DNA of 34,150 nt from a virus, in the IMG/VR virus record IMGVR_UViG_3300007541_000086, positions 1-34,150 of that record; one strand, written 5' to 3'. Every line of letters starts with the position of its first letter. Within the stretch, counting starts at the first letter, position 1. The translations under genes were made by a program, and so were the position numbers. Shown in pieces: positions 6,268 through 13,169 of this stretch. The notes beneath the pieces were generated by a model. It saw only the letters and a list, made by a program, of their open reading frames with translations. It did no database searches and was not told the DNA's origin.

Positions 6268-7167
6268 ATGCTTTCAGTAATCTCAAAACAGCGCGGCTTG
6301 AACTCATCGCTCGATCCGTCAGATCAGATTGAAAATCTTTACTCACTGATCAAGAACCCACCACAGAACTCTCGTGTGATTGAGGTCACACCGTTCTTGG
6401 CGGAACACATCCTTGAAAACCTCAACATCGGAAACCGTACAAAGAAGACGGAGAAGATTAAGACATACGCCAAGGACATGTTGGGCGGCAATTGGTCTTT
6501 GACTAATGCCACTTTGGCCTTTGGCAAGGATGGTTACTTGAAGGATGGACAGAACCGCTTGAGCGCATGCGTTCGCGCTGGCAAACCGTTCATCACTCAC
6601 GCCATCTTTGGCATTGATCCAGAGTCGTTTATCCACATGGATGTCGGCGCGAACCGTTCAAACATGGATGTGTTCACCATCATGGGCGTTCCTTACCCAT
6701 CGATGACAGGCTCTGTCCTTCGCCACATCGTGGCATACAAGAGCGGTCATGCAAACACAAAGAATGTTCGCCTTACGAACGATGAACTTCGCAAGTTTTA
6801 CGTTGATGAGGTTGACACTAATGTTCTTGAGAAAGCAATCAGGCTATCTAAGATCACTAAGAAAAGCACATTGATCCCAGTGCCGCCTCTTGCGGCGTTG
6901 TTCTACATCGTTGCAGAGAGCGGCGATGATGAGAAGGTATGCGAGTTCCTAAACGATCTCGCGTCAAACCATGGCAAGGGTGTGCGCTCACCAGTGCGTT
7001 ACTTCCTGACAAAAATTACTGAGATCCGCGTTGCTAACCGCAACAAGGTGACAGCAGATGTGATGTCAATATTGCTAGCGCGAACATGGATCAACTACCT
7101 CAACGGTCGCGCATCAACTCGTGCAGACATGTCGATTGATAGCAACAGCATGATGCCTAACATCTAG
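6268..7167 (+). CDS. ParB-like (ParB/Srx N-domain) phage protein
   Basis: It contains the signature of phage ParB-like proteins: GNWSLTNATLAFGKDGYLKDG then QNRLSACVRAG (about 74-104), including the DGQNRL core at 93-98 that corresponds to the nucleotide-binding DGxHR motif of the ParB/sulfiredoxin fold. A helical C-terminal half follows (about 140-299). The start is set by AAAGGA 7 nt upstream. Established: canonical ParB binds CTP and DNA parS sites, and single-domain phage relatives are mostly uncharacterised or annotated as ParB-like nucleases. No clear HTH is seen after the N-domain. Its leader carries a palindrome and a possible RNA switch, and a strong terminator follows. Confidence 0.8.
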   Translation: MLSVISKQRGLNSSLDPSDQIENLYSLIKNPPQNSRVIEVTPFLAEHILENLNIGNRTKKTEKIKTYAKDMLGGNWSLTNATLAFGKDGYLKDGQNRLSACVRAGKPFITHAIFGIDPESFIHMDVGANRSNMDVFTIMGVPYPSMTGSVLRHIVAYKSGHANTKNVRLTNDELRKFYVDEVDTNVLEKAIRLSKITKKSTLIPVPPLAALFYIVAESGDDEKVCEFLNDLASNHGKGVRSPVRYFLTKITEIRVANRNKVTADVMSILLARTWINYLNGRASTRADMSIDSNSMMPNI

Positions 7168-7203
7168 AACTACACACATCTGTGTAATTCTAACACATAA
7201 AAG

Positions 7204-7230
7204 AAGGGGGCGGTGATTAGCCGCCCCCTT
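7204..7230. terminator. Bidirectional terminator between convergent genes
   Basis: AAGGGGGCGG (7204-7213) pairs with CCGCCCCCTT (7221-7230) over 10 bp with a 7-nt loop. Read leftward it is followed by CTTTT-rich sequence, and read rightward by TAGTTT. It separates the rightward ParB-like gene from the leftward DUF6378 gene. Confidence 0.8.
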
Positions 7231-7280
7231 TAGTTTGGGAGGAAACGCATGACCTTCATGCAGGTTTTATATTATTGATA

Positions 7281-7592
7281 TTATTCAGCCTCGTCAAACC
7301 TTTTTCTCTCTTCTTCAAAACATTCTACGGCTGCGGCAACATACCCACACTTATCAAGCATACTATCCCAGTGACCATTCGTAGTCATAACGCGAGCCGT
7401 TTTCACCAGATCCATCATCAACCCATGATCTGTCGCTGATATACTTTCCCCATCTTTCAACTTATCTCTAAGATAAATTGTCCAGAAATCCGCTATCGTT
7501 TTCCAATTCTTATACGGAGATCCATAGTGATCCCCTCTAGCATCAATCACATCCATAGCCTCACCAAGTATTTGTTTACCAAGTCTATCCAT
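7281..7592 (-). CDS. DUF6378 family protein
   Basis: The pattern is that of DUF6378: RGDHYGSPYKNWKTIADFW (about 19-37), IYLRDKL, then SATDHGLMMDLVKTARVM (about 51-68) and HWDSMLDKCGYVAAAVECFEE (about 73-93). The family is common in phages and resembles a small all-alpha, MazG-like fold, but its function is not established. At 103 aa it has the usual length. The start overlaps the end of the upstream gene by 8 nt, suggesting coupling. It is the last gene of the leftward replication unit. Confidence 0.75.
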   Translation of the reverse strand: MDRLGKQILGEAMDVIDARGDHYGSPYKNWKTIADFWTIYLRDKLKDGESISATDHGLMMDLVKTARVMTTNGHWDSMLDKCGYVAAAVECFEEERKRFDEAE

Positions 7593-8040
7593 AATACTTC
7601 CCCACTATATTAATCAATCTTTTCATGTTTCCATTAGCCTCAACCCACATCATTTGAACCTTGGTCAAAGGCACATCCTCAAGAATACTTCTCAGTATTT
7701 TATAAACTTCCCGCCCCAAATTTTCTCTCACCTCTTCCAAAACTTTTCTCACCTTGCTTCTCGCCATCGCATATTTGTCGGTGTAATCAGAAGATGTTCC
7801 CTTTACTTTTGGCTCAAATGTTTGAGCACGCAATCCTATTGTTGAGTTATAATGCTCAATCATCATGGAGTCCAGCGTTTGATAATGATCAAGTTTAATC
7901 TTCTTCGAAAGCAATAAGTTATCTAGAACTTTTTGATCGATTACCCTCACTCGTATGGAGTGTCCACCACCTATGAACTCTGGCCTTACAAGATGACGAC
8001 GATGTAATTCTTTAGTGCCGTAGTCTGATTGATTACTCAT
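7585..8040 (-). CDS. Phage protein, unknown function (151 aa)
   Basis: A basic, mostly helical protein. The middle and C-terminal part (YAMARSKVRKVLEEVRENLG, then REVYKILRSILEDVPLTKVQMMWVEANGNMKRLINIVGKYY) suggests a DNA- or RNA-binding helical bundle, but no family is recognised with confidence. The start overlaps the stop of the primase-helicase gene (TAATG), so translation is probably coupled and a role in replication or its regulation is plausible. The coding region includes palindrome copy 4. Confidence 0.8.
   Translation of the reverse strand: MSNQSDYGTKELHRRHLVRPEFIGGGHSIRVRVIDQKVLDNLLLSKKIKLDHYQTLDSMMIEHYNSTIGLRAQTFEPKVKGTSSDYTDKYAMARSKVRKVLEEVRENLGREVYKILRSILEDVPLTKVQMMWVEANGNMKRLINIVGKYYG
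7916..7931. repeat. Dispersed 16-bp palindrome, copy 4
   Basis: AAGTTATCTAGAACTT followed by TTTG. It lies inside the 151-aa gene on the minus strand, yet has the same polarity relative to the window as the other copies. Confidence 0.75.
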
Positions 8041-9809
8041 TAGAATGGTACATCCTCTGGCTGATATTGCGGAACTTGCATTGGCGTAGGAAAGTCATCT
8101 GTTGGCAGGAAATATGTTGATGTCACTGGGTCAAAATAAATCTTTGTGTCGCCCTGTTTACCAACCCAAGAGAACCTGCATTTCCAAATGTGAACCTCTG
8201 ACTCAGATCTTTTAGGGTCAGGTCTGTGGACAGTCAATCCAATGTCTGCCTTCGCAAACCAAGCGGCTGAACCTGAGATATCATAACCCTTCGGCACAGG
8301 AACTTTACCGTCAGCGCCGCGCAACATCTTTGTTGGGTGTGCCACAAACCAAAGGTGGATATCGTGAGCCTGTGCAAACACGCGCAACTTAGTCAGCATG
8401 TCTGAGATCCAATCTGTCTCGCTGATATCCCTACTCTTCTGAATGTAATTGTATGGGTCAATGATCGCGCCCTTCACACCGTGTCTCATGACCGCCGCCT
8501 TTAGTCGGTCAATGATGTCATCGATAGTGGCAAGCGAACCGTCAGCCTGATAGAGGAAAGTAAAGTGTGATTGAATGAACTGCTTACCGTAGTCCAAGTC
8601 ATGCTGAGACATACGCTGTGTTGCCCCAGCAAAGAACGGCTTGCGTAAATATTTTGATATCAACTTTGCTATATGAAGACGGGGTTCGTTTTCGAAAGAA
8701 CAAATAGCAAACTTCCAGTCATCGTTCTGAGCCATGTTAATCATAATCTGATCGATGAACTCGGACTTACCTGACGATGGGTGTCCTGTCACCACAGTCA
8801 ACTGTCCTTCAACCACAGTGTAGAACTCATCGACATTGTGGTAGCCAGTGCTTGCTCCCTTCCCCATGCCATTGTTATAGATGTCATCAACTGCATCATA
8901 AAAATGTTCGGCATCATACAGTCCTGCAACAGGCCACGGGGTTGCTTTGTTAGGTAAGTTCTCTAGAACTTTTTTCCCATGCTTAACTAGAACATCGTTG
9001 GCATCCTTGCAATCATCGGGGTATGACACTCGCCAACATCTATTCTTGCCCACCCTTCTGGCAATCTCTTCTGCCATCGCCTGACCAGCTTCATCTGAGT
9101 CTGTCGCAATGATAATCTTATTCGCTTTATCCAAAAACTTTTTGGCGTTCCAAAGGAACTGAAACTTGTTGTCGTTAGCTGGCTCAACTGGGCTGTCATT
9201 AACCTTCATGACCGCTCCGTTAGGCACAGATACAACACTCTTAAAACCTGCTTCCATGAAGGCAAGTACATCCATCTCGCCCTCGCAAACTATCAAGTCG
9301 TCACCAATGTCCACATTCTCGATGTTAAAAAATGTTTGCGGGTTGCTCTGGCAAGAGAACCCTTTATCTTTTATCGCCCTAATCTTTGCGGCATACTGTT
9401 GCCCATCGTTTGAATAAGGGAACACGACACATGATGTCTCACTTCCGACAGATCTGATGTAGTGATTGGCGCTCTTTACCCCAGCAGTCTTTGCTGTTAT
9501 CTCGCTAATCCCCCTCGACATTAGCCATGCGATAGCGTCTTGATCTAACTCAAGCCAATTCTTTTTAACTGCTGGTGCAACTGGTGTCATCGTTTCCCTC
9601 TTAACTGGTTTATAGTCTTCCCTTAATTTAACGGCGCCAGAATTTTGACAGTGCCAACACTGATACAGAACTTCTTCTGACTGAACTCTGAGCGAGAGGG
9701 TTCGTTCCCCCTTCTTCTTTCTCTGTTGAGAACAAAAAGGGCATGAGACTTTGTGTTGCCCCACACCCAGACGGATCGCATTACTGCGTAAACTTTCATC
9801 AATACTCAT
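8040..9809 (-). CDS. Primase-helicase (T7 gp4 / Twinkle-like)
   Basis: A bifunctional replication enzyme that primes and unwinds DNA at the fork. Seen: a zinc ribbon CPFC (23-26) and CWHC (51-54); a Toprim domain with EGEMD (176-180) and DSDEAG (237-242); and a DnaB/RecA-type hexameric helicase domain with Walker A GHPSSGKS (342-349) and downstream AIIDPYNYIQK and LWFVAHPTK motifs. The start is ATG 9809 (589 aa), preceded by TGGAGG 6 nt upstream. An in-frame ATG 21 nt earlier has no ribosome site. Palindrome copy 5 lies within the gene. An AT-rich candidate origin lies directly upstream. No DNA polymerase is present in the window. Confidence 0.95.
   Translation of the reverse strand: MSIDESLRSNAIRLGVGQHKVSCPFCSQQRKKKGERTLSLRVQSEEVLYQCWHCQNSGAVKLREDYKPVKRETMTPVAPAVKKNWLELDQDAIAWLMSRGISEITAKTAGVKSANHYIRSVGSETSCVVFPYSNDGQQYAAKIRAIKDKGFSCQSNPQTFFNIENVDIGDDLIVCEGEMDVLAFMEAGFKSVVSVPNGAVMKVNDSPVEPANDNKFQFLWNAKKFLDKANKIIIATDSDEAGQAMAEEIARRVGKNRCWRVSYPDDCKDANDVLVKHGKKVLENLPNKATPWPVAGLYDAEHFYDAVDDIYNNGMGKGASTGYHNVDEFYTVVEGQLTVVTGHPSSGKSEFIDQIMINMAQNDDWKFAICSFENEPRLHIAKLISKYLRKPFFAGATQRMSQHDLDYGKQFIQSHFTFLYQADGSLATIDDIIDRLKAAVMRHGVKGAIIDPYNYIQKSRDISETDWISDMLTKLRVFAQAHDIHLWFVAHPTKMLRGADGKVPVPKGYDISGSAAWFAKADIGLTVHRPDPKRSESEVHIWKCRFSWVGKQGDTKIYFDPVTSTYFLPTDDFPTPMQVPQYQPEDVPF
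8956..8971. repeat. Dispersed 16-bp palindrome, copy 5
   Basis: AAGTTCTCTAGAACTT, with perfect 7-bp arms, followed by TTTT. It is inside the primase-helicase gene. Confidence 0.85.
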
Positions 9810-9879
9810 AGCGTTCCTCCACGAACACATACAACGATATTGCCAAGCGGAGAAACTGTCAAGCCAGAATTTTGATGGT

Positions 9880-9955
9880 TGTTAGTTACTAGTTATTACT
9901 AGTTATAAATATATATAAATATATACTAGTTATATTATATTAATAATTAACTATT
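9880..9955. other. AT-rich iteron region, candidate replication origin
   Basis: The gap between the primase-helicase and the next gene is almost pure A+T over about 70 bp. It contains three direct copies of ACTAGTTAT (9888-9896, 9898-9906, 9925-9933) around the run AAATATATATAAATATATA. Direct repeats next to an easily melted tract, upstream of the replicative helicase-primase, suit a replication origin. A regulatory region for the leftward genes is the alternative. No promoter is assigned. Confidence 0.45.
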
Positions 9956-10248
9956 ACATCTTTTAGTTTTCTTCCCTTGTATCTGGCAATCGCTGGTTTA
10001 GATTCCAAGATGTCAACAAAGTGTTGACGCATTCGCTCCGCATTGAGCGCGGCAAAGTCGCAAACGGTTTCGAAGTCCTCACTCTCCAGCCATCTGATCA
10101 CTTCCAGTTTCGGTTTCATGTCGTCCAGATATGCGTCTGAGATCGCTTGGGACATTACCTGTCTCCAAAGCCGACACTCTGATGACAGTTCTTGGTCGGC
10201 ATTTGTCCAAGCCCCAGTATATATGCTTCTCTTTGACCTGTCTGTCAT
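9940..10248 (-). CDS. Conserved phage protein, unknown function (102 aa)
   Basis: The pattern ECRLWRQVMSQAISDAY (about 24-40), then VIRWLESEDFETVCDFAALN (about 50-69) and AERMRQHF recalls a widespread small phage/prophage protein with a W-x-x-V-x-x-QAI-x-DA helix and a WL-x-S-x-DF-x-x-VC-x-LA block. Its function is unknown. Including the first block favours the ATG at 10248, although a better ribosome site (GGAGACAGGTA) precedes an internal ATG at 10155. With the longer start it overlaps the RusA-like gene by 170 nt in another frame. It may be regulatory. Confidence 0.65.
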   Translation of the reverse strand: MTDRSKRSIYTGAWTNADQELSSECRLWRQVMSQAISDAYLDDMKPKLEVIRWLESEDFETVCDFAALNAERMRQHFVDILESKPAIARYKGRKLKDVIVNY

Positions 10249-10519
10249 TCTCGTATATGTATCCCTGCATGCAATCTAATATTAAACTCTCATCAAGATC
10301 AGGTCTCCTTGTTGAATAATAAATCAACATCTCAACGCAGACATCGCCAGTAAATAAATCTTTTATCTTCTGGCATTGCTCCCCAAACTGCTTCACATAA
10401 TTTCTAGCCTTGTCAGATTTAATTGACACAGGGCGCCCTTTTATCTTAACAATCTTTCGGCTGTTAGCCTTTGACGCTGGCTCTCCTTCTATCACAAATT
10501 CATGAATTTTTCTCGCCAT
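10079..10519 (-). CDS. RusA-like Holliday junction resolvase
   Basis: An endonuclease that would resolve branched DNA before packaging. Seen: the N-terminal beta strand and basic segment EFVIEGEPASKANSRKIVKI, and acidic residues in RRPDLDESLILDCM (D74, D76, D82) and ENDRQV (D92), arranged like the catalytic aspartates of RusA. The conserved domain ends near residue 116 (PRTVIRV). The last 30 residues overlap the downstream gene and look like a non-conserved extension. The start has AAGGTAA upstream. It is divergent from the recombination module and shares its control region. Confidence 0.75.
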   Translation of the reverse strand: MARKIHEFVIEGEPASKANSRKIVKIKGRPVSIKSDKARNYVKQFGEQCQKIKDLFTGDVCVEMLIYYSTRRPDLDESLILDCMQGYIYENDRQVKEKHIYWGLDKCRPRTVIRVSALETGNVPSDLRRISGRHETETGSDQMAGE

Positions 10520-10540
10520 TTATTTACCTTCATTTTTTAA

Positions 10541-10571
10541 TTGACATTGTTGGTCATACATGGCATTTAAT
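10541..10571 (+). promoter_or_regulatory. Candidate promoter of the recombination module
   Basis: TTGACA (10541-10546) is a perfect -35 box. The best -10 is TTTAAT (10566-10571) at a long 19-bp spacing; at 17 bp the -10 would be the poor CATTTA. The predicted start lies very near the ribosome site AAAGGAGG (10577-10583). The shared 23-bp element overlaps the spacer and -10, so it could be the regulator-binding site. This is weak as a sigma-70 promoter without help. Confidence 0.35.
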
Positions 10572-10575
10572 GATC
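10553..10575. promoter_or_regulatory. 23-bp element shared with 743-765 (operator-like)
   Basis: It starts GTCATACAT and ends TTAATGATC, and 17 of 23 positions match the element at 743-765. It extends to TGGTCAT ... ATGATCA, an inverted repeat with one mismatch. It lies between the divergent RusA-like and nuclease genes. Confidence 0.4.
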
Positions 10576-10588
10576 AAAGGAGGCAACC

Positions 10589-11470
10589 ATGCAGTATACA
10601 AATAACCATAAACTACCTGACGCTTTTGTCAATTTCGCAAAGCGTGACAACTATTCGAAGGGCGCGGCAGATATCTCTGTCACCACCTTGATTGACAGCC
10701 CTCGCGTGAGGCTTATGAAGGAACACTATGCCAGCAACATGACAACGGATGTTGTTGATATGATCTGGCCTTTGTTTGGCACAGCCGTTCATCACATCCT
10801 CGAACAGGACGATGGCGAAGATGTTGTCAGGGAAGAGCGTTTGTTTTATTCAGACGGTGAGTGGGTACTTTCAGGTGCTATCGATCATCAGCGTATGAAT
10901 GGGAACTCAATTGAGATCACGGACTACAAAGTAACTAGTGTCTGGTCTGTAATCTACGGCAAGCCTGAGTGGGAAAACCAACTCAACACATACGCATTCC
11001 TTGTACAAAAATCTAAAGGTATAAAGGTTAGCCGCTTGCAGATCTGCGCTATCCTGAGAGATTGGAACAGGCGTGACGCAGACAACAAGCCTGACTACCC
11101 ACAAGCCCCAGTGGTAACAGTGGATGTGCCACTATGGTCTGACCAAGAGCGCATCAGATATGTTCATGAGCGCCTCGCCTACCACAAGGGGGCGCAGATT
11201 ACATACGACATGGAAGAAGAACTTGAAGACAAGTTTATTTTATGCACAAGCGAAGAACGATGGAGCAAGCCCGATGCGTGGGCTGTAAAGAAGAAGGGCT
11301 TGAAGAGAGCCATGCGTGTCTTTGATAATGTCAATGACGCTAACGATTTCTCAGCGGCACAAACTGTGCCGACTGAAATAGAATACCGTGCTGGTGAACA
11401 CACACGGTGTAAGGGCAACTACTGCGGTGTTGCTGAATTTTGCTCACAGTATAAAGGAGAATTGGAATGA
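10589..11470 (+). CDS. Cas4/RecB-like PD-(D/E)XK nuclease with Fe-S cysteines
   Basis: A DNA exonuclease probably supplying resected ends for recombination. Seen: GTAVHHIL with H68, SGAIDH with D99, the core EITDYK (D112, K114), and motif QLNTY (Q131, Y135). Four cysteines (C219 in FILCTSEERW, and C274, C279, C285 in RCKGNYCGVAEFC) match the Fe-S cluster arrangement of Cas4/AddB-type nucleases. At 293 aa it is a typical single-domain phage exonuclease. The start follows AAAGGAGGCAACC-ATG. Its stop overlaps the start of the annealing-protein gene (ATGA). An exonuclease plus annealing protein forms a Red/RecET-like pair. Confidence 0.88.
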   Translation: MQYTNNHKLPDAFVNFAKRDNYSKGAADISVTTLIDSPRVRLMKEHYASNMTTDVVDMIWPLFGTAVHHILEQDDGEDVVREERLFYSDGEWVLSGAIDHQRMNGNSIEITDYKVTSVWSVIYGKPEWENQLNTYAFLVQKSKGIKVSRLQICAILRDWNRRDADNKPDYPQAPVVTVDVPLWSDQERIRYVHERLAYHKGAQITYDMEEELEDKFILCTSEERWSKPDAWAVKKKGLKRAMRVFDNVNDANDFSAAQTVPTEIEYRAGEHTRCKGNYCGVAEFCSQYKGELE

Positions 11471-12120
11471 GCAGTGTTTGGGAGACCTTATCTAAAATTG
11501 ATGTCAGTGAACACACTGAAGAAAAGAATGGCTTGACTTATCTGAGTTGGGCTTGGGCTTGGGGATGTCTGCTTGGACATTATCCAAACTCTACATTTGA
11601 AAAGCATCTGCATGAGGCAGATGGTCGGCTTGTGCCGTACATGAAAGACGATCAGGGCTTTGCCTTTGTTATGGTAAGCGTGACTGTGGAAGAGAAGACG
11701 TTAACTGAGGTCTTCCCTGTTCTTGATTTCAGAAACAAAGCAGTAAAGCACCCAGATGCTTTCGCTGTAAACTCATCTCTTCAAAGAGCCTTGGCAAAGT
11801 GCATAGCCATGCACGGTCTTGGTCATTACATTTACGCTGGTGAGGATCTTCCTGTCGGCGCTGAAGAGAAACCATTACAAGTAGATGTTGTCAGTAAGGA
11901 CGGTAACAAAGAGACCGCATCTGATTGGTCAACTGTAGCGGTTGCATTTAAGACATTCATTCCTGAGTGCGACACAGTAGATAACCTTAGAACATTCTGG
12001 GGTTCAAACAAAGAGGCTATCGATCTTCTGAAGAAGAATGATGAGGCTCTTTACAACGAAGTTCTACAGAACTTTTTATCACACAAAGAAACTCTTGAGC
12101 CAAAAGGAGAAGCGGCATGA
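11467..12120 (+). CDS. Single-strand annealing protein, Sak3/DUF1071 type
   Basis: Promotes annealing of complementary single strands in phage recombination. Seen: the DUF1071 block NGLTYLSWAWAWG (21-33), the strand pattern FAFVMVSVTVEE, then LPVLDF-like VFPVLDFRNKAV (82-93), and the strongly conserved RALAKCIAMHGLGHYIYAGE with DLP (107-129). The C-terminal third is a variable helical tail. The start overlaps the nuclease stop and its own stop overlaps the SSB-like gene (both ATGA), giving a tightly coupled operon. Palindrome copy 6 lies near its 3' end. Sak3-type proteins are known in lactococcal phages. Activity here is inferred from similarity. Confidence 0.88.
   Translation: MSSVWETLSKIDVSEHTEEKNGLTYLSWAWAWGCLLGHYPNSTFEKHLHEADGRLVPYMKDDQGFAFVMVSVTVEEKTLTEVFPVLDFRNKAVKHPDAFAVNSSLQRALAKCIAMHGLGHYIYAGEDLPVGAEEKPLQVDVVSKDGNKETASDWSTVAVAFKTFIPECDTVDNLRTFWGSNKEAIDLLKKNDEALYNEVLQNFLSHKETLEPKGEAA
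12059..12074. repeat. Dispersed 16-bp palindrome, copy 6
   Basis: AAGTTCTACAGAACTT, with perfect 7-bp arms, followed by TTTA. It lies within the last 20 codons of the annealing-protein gene. Confidence 0.8.
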
Positions 12121-12410
12121 GTAACTATGATCCATCAGGCGCGCTGTTTGTGAACAGCAAAAAGAAATCTGAGAAGAGTCCAGACTACACAGGTAAGTTG
12201 GAATTATCTGACGAGGTCGTGAACGATCTTGTGTCTCAGATGGAGCGTGGCGTTGAGAAGCCACAGATCTCTTTGGTTGGTTGGAAGAAAGTCAGTAAGG
12301 CTGGCAAGCAGTTCCTATCAATCATCGGGAATGTGTATGAGGAGCGTGGCAATGGCGCCGAACCTCGGCAACAGCAGTCTAACAATCTTGATGACAATGT
12401 TCCGTTCTAA
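12117..12410 (+). CDS. Small SSB-like protein with DDNVPF tail
   Basis: Probable single-stranded-DNA-binding or DUF736-like accessory protein. Seen: DPSGALFVNSKKK near the start, PDYTGKLEL (about 22-30), a beta-type ISLVGWKKVSKAGKQFLSII (about 51-70), and an acidic C-terminus ending DDNVPF (92-97), very like the DDDIPF tail by which bacterial SSB recruits replication proteins. At 97 aa it is shorter than a classical SSB, so one compact OB-like domain is the most it could hold. ATGA overlap with the annealing-protein gene supports a shared role. The fold is inferred. Confidence 0.65.
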   Translation: MSNYDPSGALFVNSKKKSEKSPDYTGKLELSDEVVNDLVSQMERGVEKPQISLVGWKKVSKAGKQFLSIIGNVYEERGNGAEPRQQQSNNLDDNVPF

Positions 12411-12672
12411 GAGAGTTCGCTCTAAGAAATATCTACAGACCCTGCGTGGGCAACCTTGCTTGGTCTGTGGGTATGGCGCAGAGGCACACCACATCATGTT
12501 CGCAGAGCCTAATTCTCTGGGGATGAAGGTGGGAGACAATTGGTGTGTTCCTCTGTGCCACTTTTGCCACATGAAGTTACATGCTTTCGGTGATGAGAGA
12601 AGTTGGTGGGATCTAAAAGGCGTAGACCCACTTGCTTGGGCGAAGAACAACTGGGAGAAGTTCAATGGATAA
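12391..12672 (+). CDS. HNH-family nuclease
   Basis: A compact zinc-containing endonuclease (93 aa from ATG 12391; ATG 12397 is also possible). Seen: CLVC (C23, C26), HHI (H33, H34), GDNWCVPLCHFCHMKLH with C56, C59 and H64, and WAKNNWEKF at the end. This matches small phage HNH proteins found beside recombination genes. The start overlaps the 3' end of the SSB-like gene in another frame with no clear Shine-Dalgarno, so translational coupling is likely. Candidate roles are branched-DNA processing or host DNA cleavage. A homing function is less likely in this operon setting. Confidence 0.8.
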   Translation: MTMFRSKRVRSKKYLQTLRGQPCLVCGYGAEAHHIMFAEPNSLGMKVGDNWCVPLCHFCHMKLHAFGDERSWWDLKGVDPLAWAKNNWEKFNG

Positions 12673-12943
12673 ATTACATGAACGAGTTGGCCTTGCTATT
12701 TACGAAGCCATAAAGCGTTTTGAGGAGCAAGGTATTGAGATGTCGGTCTCTGATTATTCAGAGGTGGCAAGACAAGCAATCTGTGCAATGAGATATCCAA
12801 GCACAGAGATGATGGAAGTAATACAGCATCTGCCAAAGTATCACAACAGAATGGACATGTGGTGTGCCATGATTGATGTGGCGCTTGGCAGGATAGTGTT
12901 GAAAGAAATGGGAGATGGAGACTACTATGAAACAATCGATTGA
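12665..12943 (+). CDS. Small helical protein, unknown function (92 aa)
   Basis: ATG 12665 is preceded by GGGAGAAG, and the start overlaps the stop of the HNH gene by 8 nt. The protein is mostly alpha-helical with a polar N-terminus (LHERVGLAIYEAIKRFEEQG), a middle SVSDYSEVARQAICAM and a C-terminal WCAMIDVALGRIVLKEM. No membrane segment or catalytic signature. I recognise no named family. Its position in the recombination operon is the only functional hint. Confidence 0.75.
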   Translation: MDKLHERVGLAIYEAIKRFEEQGIEMSVSDYSEVARQAICAMRYPSTEMMEVIQHLPKYHNRMDMWCAMIDVALGRIVLKEMGDGDYYETID

Positions 12944-13169
12944 AGAAGACCTTTGTTACTTGCCTACTAACAGGCTTTGCAGTTTGAGTGACAAACTTGG
13001 GGATGAGTTTTTCCCAGACGACATTGACAATGTGTTCAAGCAAGAGATCATCACATACCACCGCATTGCTGGTGGCATTAAGAAGACTACATTCGTGAGG
13101 AACTTTGTTGGCAAAACACATCATGACAGTACAACGCAAGAGATAATGATGGCAGGGAGCGCGCCATGA
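12927..13169 (+). CDS. Small protein, unknown function (80 aa)
   Basis: ATG 12927 follows GGAGACTACT, the same ribosome-site style as in the first operon. An upstream in-frame ATG at 12915 overlaps the site and is rejected. The start lies inside the 3' end of the preceding gene (17-nt overlap). The sequence is acidic at first (SIEEDL, DEFFPDDIDNVF) and basic later (GGIKKTTFVRNFVGKTHH). No family is recognised. Confidence 0.65.
   Translation: MKQSIEEDLCYLPTNRLCSLSDKLGDEFFPDDIDNVFKQEIITYHRIAGGIKKTTFVRNFVGKTHHDSTTQEIMMAGSAP

Noticed and set aside
6201-6332. 43-codon plus-strand frame from ATG 6201 overlapping the ParB-like start
   Set aside because: GGGAG lies only two bases before the ATG, most of the frame is antisense or out of frame with the ParB-like gene, and the composition is irregular.
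7159-7170. ATCTAGAAC half-site at the ParB-like stop codon
   Set aside because: The left half (GTT) is missing, so it is only a half-match.
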